Source: G963422745 sp963422745
GTDB lineage: Bacteria; Actinomycetota; Acidimicrobiia; Acidimicrobiales; Aldehydirespiratoraceae
Length of the DNA: 64,000 nt
Direction: 5' to 3'
Assembly (NCBI GenBank): GCA_963422745.1
Contig: OY730477.1
Location: 620,001 to 684,000 of the forward strand
Shown here piece by piece: positions 60,833 through 64,000 of the stretch (within the stretch, counting starts at the first letter, position 1; each line of letters starts with the position of its first letter). Position numbers and translations under genes: made by a program. The notes under the pieces were generated by a model. It saw only the letters and a list, made by a program, of their open reading frames with translations. It was not told the origin of the DNA and did not search any database.

Positions 60833-61223
60833 GGCGTGTCACCGTAACATTTCTATGGGTGGGTACTAATATCCCTACATGCGGGCATCAGGTACGCGCA
60901 CGTCTGGCGAGGAGCCGGATCCGGAGCCACGTTGCGTATCACCACTAAGCCATGCCTGACGGCTAGCAGGGTGGATGCGCTGCGCTGGGTGGTGTTCGTT
61001 GGCAACCTCATCAACTTCGGTTGTTCCTCCGACATGCAGCCCTTTGAACGATCAGCCCGCTGAACAATCAGTCTCTGAACGATCAGCCCCCCTTTTTCTT
61101 ACGATCAGCCCGCTGAACAATCAGCTCTCTGAACAATCAGCCCTATGAACAATCAGACCTATGAACGATTAGCCGATTGAACGATCTTGTATGAACCATC
61201 GTCATTACGTCGGGTGAAGCAGG
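60833..61223. other. Intergenic region upstream of the PLD gene
   Basis: No gene is supported in these 391 bases. The right-hand part is occupied by short tandem repeats (61044-61198). The left part presumably holds the PLD-gene promoter; I could not define it. Confidence 0.5.
61044..61198. repeat. Short tandem repeats TGAACRATCAGC
   Basis: About nine copies of a 15-16-bp unit with core TGAACAATCAGCC or TGAACGATCAGCC run from 61044 to 61198, broken once by a T-rich patch (61091-61099). Copies become more divergent to the right. Confidence 0.9.
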
Positions 61224-62246
61224 TCACGTGGGCGATGTCAACAGGTCGGCGAAGTGAGCTACCACGGTTGCAACGTCGTCGTCGCTTACATCTAGATGGG
61301 TGACTAGCCTTGCAGTTGATCTCCGTCGAGTTGGGGTGATCAAAGCGTGAACGCCGCGGCGGTGCAGTCGTGCCTGAAGCTCCGCCGCGTTGGCCTGCAG
61401 TTCAATGAACACCATGTTCGTAGCCCGGTCAACAACCTTGATGCCGTCAATGCGGCTCAGTCCCTCGGCGAGCAGGGCCGCATTTACGTGGTCATCCGCA
61501 AGGCGTTCAATGTTGTGTTCAAGTGCGTACAGACCTGCTGCTGCCAAGACGCCCGCCTGGCGCATCGCCCCTCCCAGCATCTTTCGCCACCTGTACGCAT
61601 CAGCAATCACCTCGGTTGGCCCGCACAGCACCGAACCCGCAGGTGCGCCCAGCCCCTTGGAAAAACACATCGACACGGTGTCGAATTCCGCTGCGAACTT
61701 TGCAGCCGACACGTTGAGTTCCACCACCGCGTTCCACATGCGGGCACCGTCAAGGTGAAGCGCAAGGCCGTGCTTGCGAGCGACGGTGACGACCTCACCC
61801 ATACGCTCAATCGACTGAACGTGGCCGTCCTTGGTGTTTTCCAGGCACACCAGCCTGGTCTTCGCGAAGTGTGGGTCGTCAGGTTTGACGCTCCGGTCGA
61901 TGGCGACCGGATCCGCGAGACCGTCGGTCAGCATCGGCACCGTCTGGGCTTGAATGCCACCGAGCGCAGCCCCACCGCCAGCCTCCCAGCGGTATATATG
62001 CGCCATCTCTCCGGCGATGTACTCGTCACCGCGGCCGCAGTGGCTCAGCAGGGCGCACAAATTCGACTGCGTACCGCTGGTGACGAACAGCGCTGCTTGC
62101 TTACCAAGACGCTCCGCGACGGTGCTCTGCAGGCGGTTCACGGTCGGGTCGTCGCCAAAAACGTCGTCGCCCAACTCGGCGTCGGCCATCGCCTTGCGCA
62201 TTCCCGGTGATGGTCGGGTAACGGTGTCGGAGCGCAGATCAATCAC
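61224..62246 (-). CDS. ltaE: Low-specificity L-threonine aldolase
   Basis: 340 residues of the PLP fold type I. MIDLRSDTVTRPSPGMRKAM is the standard start; FVTSGTQSNLCAL near residue 54 binds PLP, LHLDGARMWNA near 166 carries the Asp-Gly-Ala-Arg set and CFSKGLGAPAGSV near 193 holds the PLP lysine. Cleaves threonine or allo-threonine to glycine and acetaldehyde. GTG 62246 overlaps the valS stop (GTGA), so both are translated from one mRNA. Confidence 0.95.
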   Translation of the reverse strand: MIDLRSDTVTRPSPGMRKAMADAELGDDVFGDDPTVNRLQSTVAERLGKQAALFVTSGTQSNLCALLSHCGRGDEYIAGEMAHIYRWEAGGGAALGGIQAQTVPMLTDGLADPVAIDRSVKPDDPHFAKTRLVCLENTKDGHVQSIERMGEVVTVARKHGLALHLDGARMWNAVVELNVSAAKFAAEFDTVSMCFSKGLGAPAGSVLCGPTEVIADAYRWRKMLGGAMRQAGVLAAAGLYALEHNIERLADDHVNAALLAEGLSRIDGIKVVDRATNMVFIELQANAAELQARLHRRGVHALITPTRRRSTARLVTHLDVSDDDVATVVAHFADLLTSPT

Positions 62247-64000
62247 GTCGGGCTTGGATCCGCTCCCGATGTGGGTTGATTCGTTTTGGATACGGGTTGC
62301 GTATCGGGTGGTTCGAGTCGGGCATCAACGGTGATGTTGGTCAAGTCGTTTACGTCTGCGAGCATCTCGACAGATTCGATAACGCCAGCTGCCTTGACAT
62401 CCTCAATCACCGAACTCAGCAAACTCAGGCGGTGGCTGGGGCCTGAGAACTTTGCTCTTGGCACCGGTGTGCGGAGCCTGCATCTGGCTTCGGACTTCGT
62501 CCGTCGTACCGCAGACAAAGCCTCGGCGGCAACTTCGCATACATCCGCACCGATGTCGCCAGCCACGTGTCTCAGCGGTGCGGGCGTCGGCCAGGCCTCA
62601 ACATGAATCGATCCATCGTTGCACCACGACCACACCTCTTCGGCAACGAAAGGCAGAAACGGTGCGAACAGTCTTTGGATGTTCGACAACGCCAACCTCA
62701 GGCCCTGAACGGCCGACGCCGCTCGGTCAGGGCCGAACTCTCCGTAGGCCCGTGGCTTCACCAACTCCATGTAGTTGTCGGTGAACCACCAAAAGAACGC
62801 CTCAATGCGTTCCAAGGCACGGGCGTAGTCGTACGCTTCGAACGCCTCGGTGGCAGCGTCAATCAGGTCCGCTAGCCGGGCCAGCATCGACTTGTCGGTT
62901 GTTGCAGTGATCAGCCACGGGCTGATCGACACACTGTGCGTGGTCGCATTGAGGGTGACGGAATCGTTGGCGTTCGTGCTCTCATCAAGAGTTGCGAAGC
63001 CGCCAGCGAACTTGGACGCATTAAGCAACTTGATAGCCAGTCGACGCCCAATCTTCATCTGCCCCTCGTCGAAGGCCGTATCGGTACCCGGTCGCCCCGA
63101 CGCTGCCCAGTAACGCACCGCGTCGGCTCCGTACCGTTCCAACAGCTCCGTCGGAACGAGTGCGTTGCCTTTCGACTTCGACATTTTCTTGCGGTCGGGA
63201 TCGAGAATCCAGCCTGATATGGCAGCGACCCGCCACGGCACGGTGTCGGCATCGAAATGGGCGCGCACAACCGTGGAAAACAACCAGGTTCGGATGATGT
63301 CGTGGCCCTGTGGCCTGACGTCCATAGGGAAGGTTGAGGCGTACAGTTCGGCGTCTCGGCGCCATCCGCAGGCGATCTGAGGTGTGAGTGACGACGTGGC
63401 CCAAGTGTCCATAACATCAGGGTCAGCTACAAACCCGTCGGGTTCGCCTCGTTGAGATTCGTCATAGCCAACCGGCACATCCGTGCAAGGATCGATTGGT
63501 AGCTCGTCGGCGGATGGCACGATTGGCTGACCGTGTATCGGTTCGCCATCCGCGTCGAGCGGATACCAAAGCGGGATCGGCACACCGAAGAAACGTTGCC
63601 GGGAGATCAGCCAGTCGCCGTTGAGGCCCTCAATCCATGATCGATAGCGGGTCTGCATATACGACGGAACCCAATCGATTTCCGATCCTCGCTTGATGAG
63701 AGCCGCACCAAGTTCGGCGTCTCGGCCGCCGTTGCGGATGTACCACTGCCGGGAGCCGACGATCTCAAGGGGTTTGTCACCCTTCTCGAAGAATTTGACT
63801 GGATGGGTGATAGGTCGGGGCTTGCCGTGCATGTCGGCAGACTCGGCGAAGATCTCCACGATCGCCGACCGAGCGGAACGAACCCCGAGTCCCGCTAGCC
63901 GCGCGTAAGCAGCACGCCCGTCAGCGGCGGCGATCCAGTCGGGTGCCTCTAGCACGAACCTGCCGTCGCGCCCGATAACGGTGCGGGCCTCAAGATCAAG
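62243..64000 (-). CDS. valS: Valyl-tRNA synthetase, C-terminal part (partial)
   Basis: The frame runs from the right edge of the window to a stop at 62243 and covers about 585 residues. It lacks the HIGH end, which lies outside. Present are the editing-to-catalytic junction, PVKFFEKGDKPLEIVGSRQWYI, RYRSWIEGLNGDWLISRQRFFG, DTWATSSLTPQI, PQGHDIIRTWLFSTV and the KMSKS loop KKMSKSKGNALVP. The anticodon-binding helical domain follows (WWFTDNYMELVKPRAYGE). The C-terminal coiled coil usual in some bacterial ValRS is reduced. An internal GTG at 63955 is not a start. Confidence 0.95.
   Translation of the reverse strand, partial: LDLEARTVIGRDGRFVLEAPDWIAAADGRAAYARLAGLGVRSARSAIVEIFAESADMHGKPRPITHPVKFFEKGDKPLEIVGSRQWYIRNGGRDAELGAALIKRGSEIDWVPSYMQTRYRSWIEGLNGDWLISRQRFFGVPIPLWYPLDADGEPIHGQPIVPSADELPIDPCTDVPVGYDESQRGEPDGFVADPDVMDTWATSSLTPQIACGWRRDAELYASTFPMDVRPQGHDIIRTWLFSTVVRAHFDADTVPWRVAAISGWILDPDRKKMSKSKGNALVPTELLERYGADAVRYWAASGRPGTDTAFDEGQMKIGRRLAIKLLNASKFAGGFATLDESTNANDSVTLNATTHSVSISPWLITATTDKSMLARLADLIDAATEAFEAYDYARALERIEAFFWWFTDNYMELVKPRAYGEFGPDRAASAVQGLRLALSNIQRLFAPFLPFVAEEVWSWCNDGSIHVEAWPTPAPLRHVAGDIGADVCEVAAEALSAVRRTKSEARCRLRTPVPRAKFSGPSHRLSLLSSVIEDVKAAGVIESVEMLADVNDLTNITVDARLEPPDTQPVSKTNQPTSGADPSPT

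Overview
The window reads as one contiguous, gene-dense stretch of a GC-rich actinobacterial chromosome. The ribosomal-protein/rpoA operon order, actinobacterial-style S11, S9 and GroEL sequences, many GTG/TTG starts, an F420-type luciferase-like oxidoreductase and a CIRCE-controlled groESL operon all support this. The mix of a core translation block with mycobacteria-like catabolic families and unusual fused transporters is most like the class Acidimicrobiia. That placement is inferred from gene content and style, not from a search.

Region 1 (1-5270) is the tail of the spc/alpha operon: adk 3' end, infA, rpmJ, rpsM, rpsK, rpsD, rpoA, rplQ, truA, then rplM-rpsI. Region 2 (5280-18722) is a plus-strand housekeeping run: glmM, a very large GlmS-like protein, acpS, NAD(P)HX repair enzyme, alr, a DmpA-type peptidase, the t6A genes tsaE/tsaB/tsaD with rimI, then groES-groEL under a perfect CIRCE operator. 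Region 3 (18878-33506) holds a membrane-anchored unknown, a flippase, a 49-aa small ORF, a NUDIX CoA-pyrophosphatase-like protein, guaA, a UvrD/PcrA helicase, tRNA-Glu, a cytochrome P450, an AlaX-type editing protein, sucCD and a lipoprotein amidase.

Region 4 (33636-51757) is catabolic and transport-related. Two abutting genes encode LivH-LivM-LivG and MFS-LivF fusion proteins. They are followed by an amidohydrolase, an LLM oxidoreductase, an acyl-CoA synthetase-like enzyme, and a set that matches the homoprotocatechuate meta-cleavage route: hpaH, an FAH-family hpaG-like gene, hpaF, hpaE and a LigAB-type extradiol dioxygenase. Inside this cluster, between the FAH and quinone-oxidoreductase genes, lies a CRISPR-like array of five 36-bp repeats at an exact 66-bp period with four unrelated 30-bp spacers and no cas gene in view. 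Region 5 (51841-64000) has ilvD, a small membrane protein, an MFS carrier, a LigD-type polymerase domain, a ROK kinase, an unrecognised 542-aa protein, a PLD-domain protein with a repeat tail and C-terminal membrane anchor, threonine aldolase and the 3' part of valS.

A recurring theme is short tandem repeats, mostly in non-conserved coding ends and intergenic gaps: the rimI C-terminus, the NUDIX hairpin, the aroK start, the ilvD upstream region, upstream of the ROK gene, the PLD tail and the gap before threonine aldolase. The CRISPR-like array is the best candidate for something undescribed. The fused transporter pair and the enlarged GlmS are the next most interesting.
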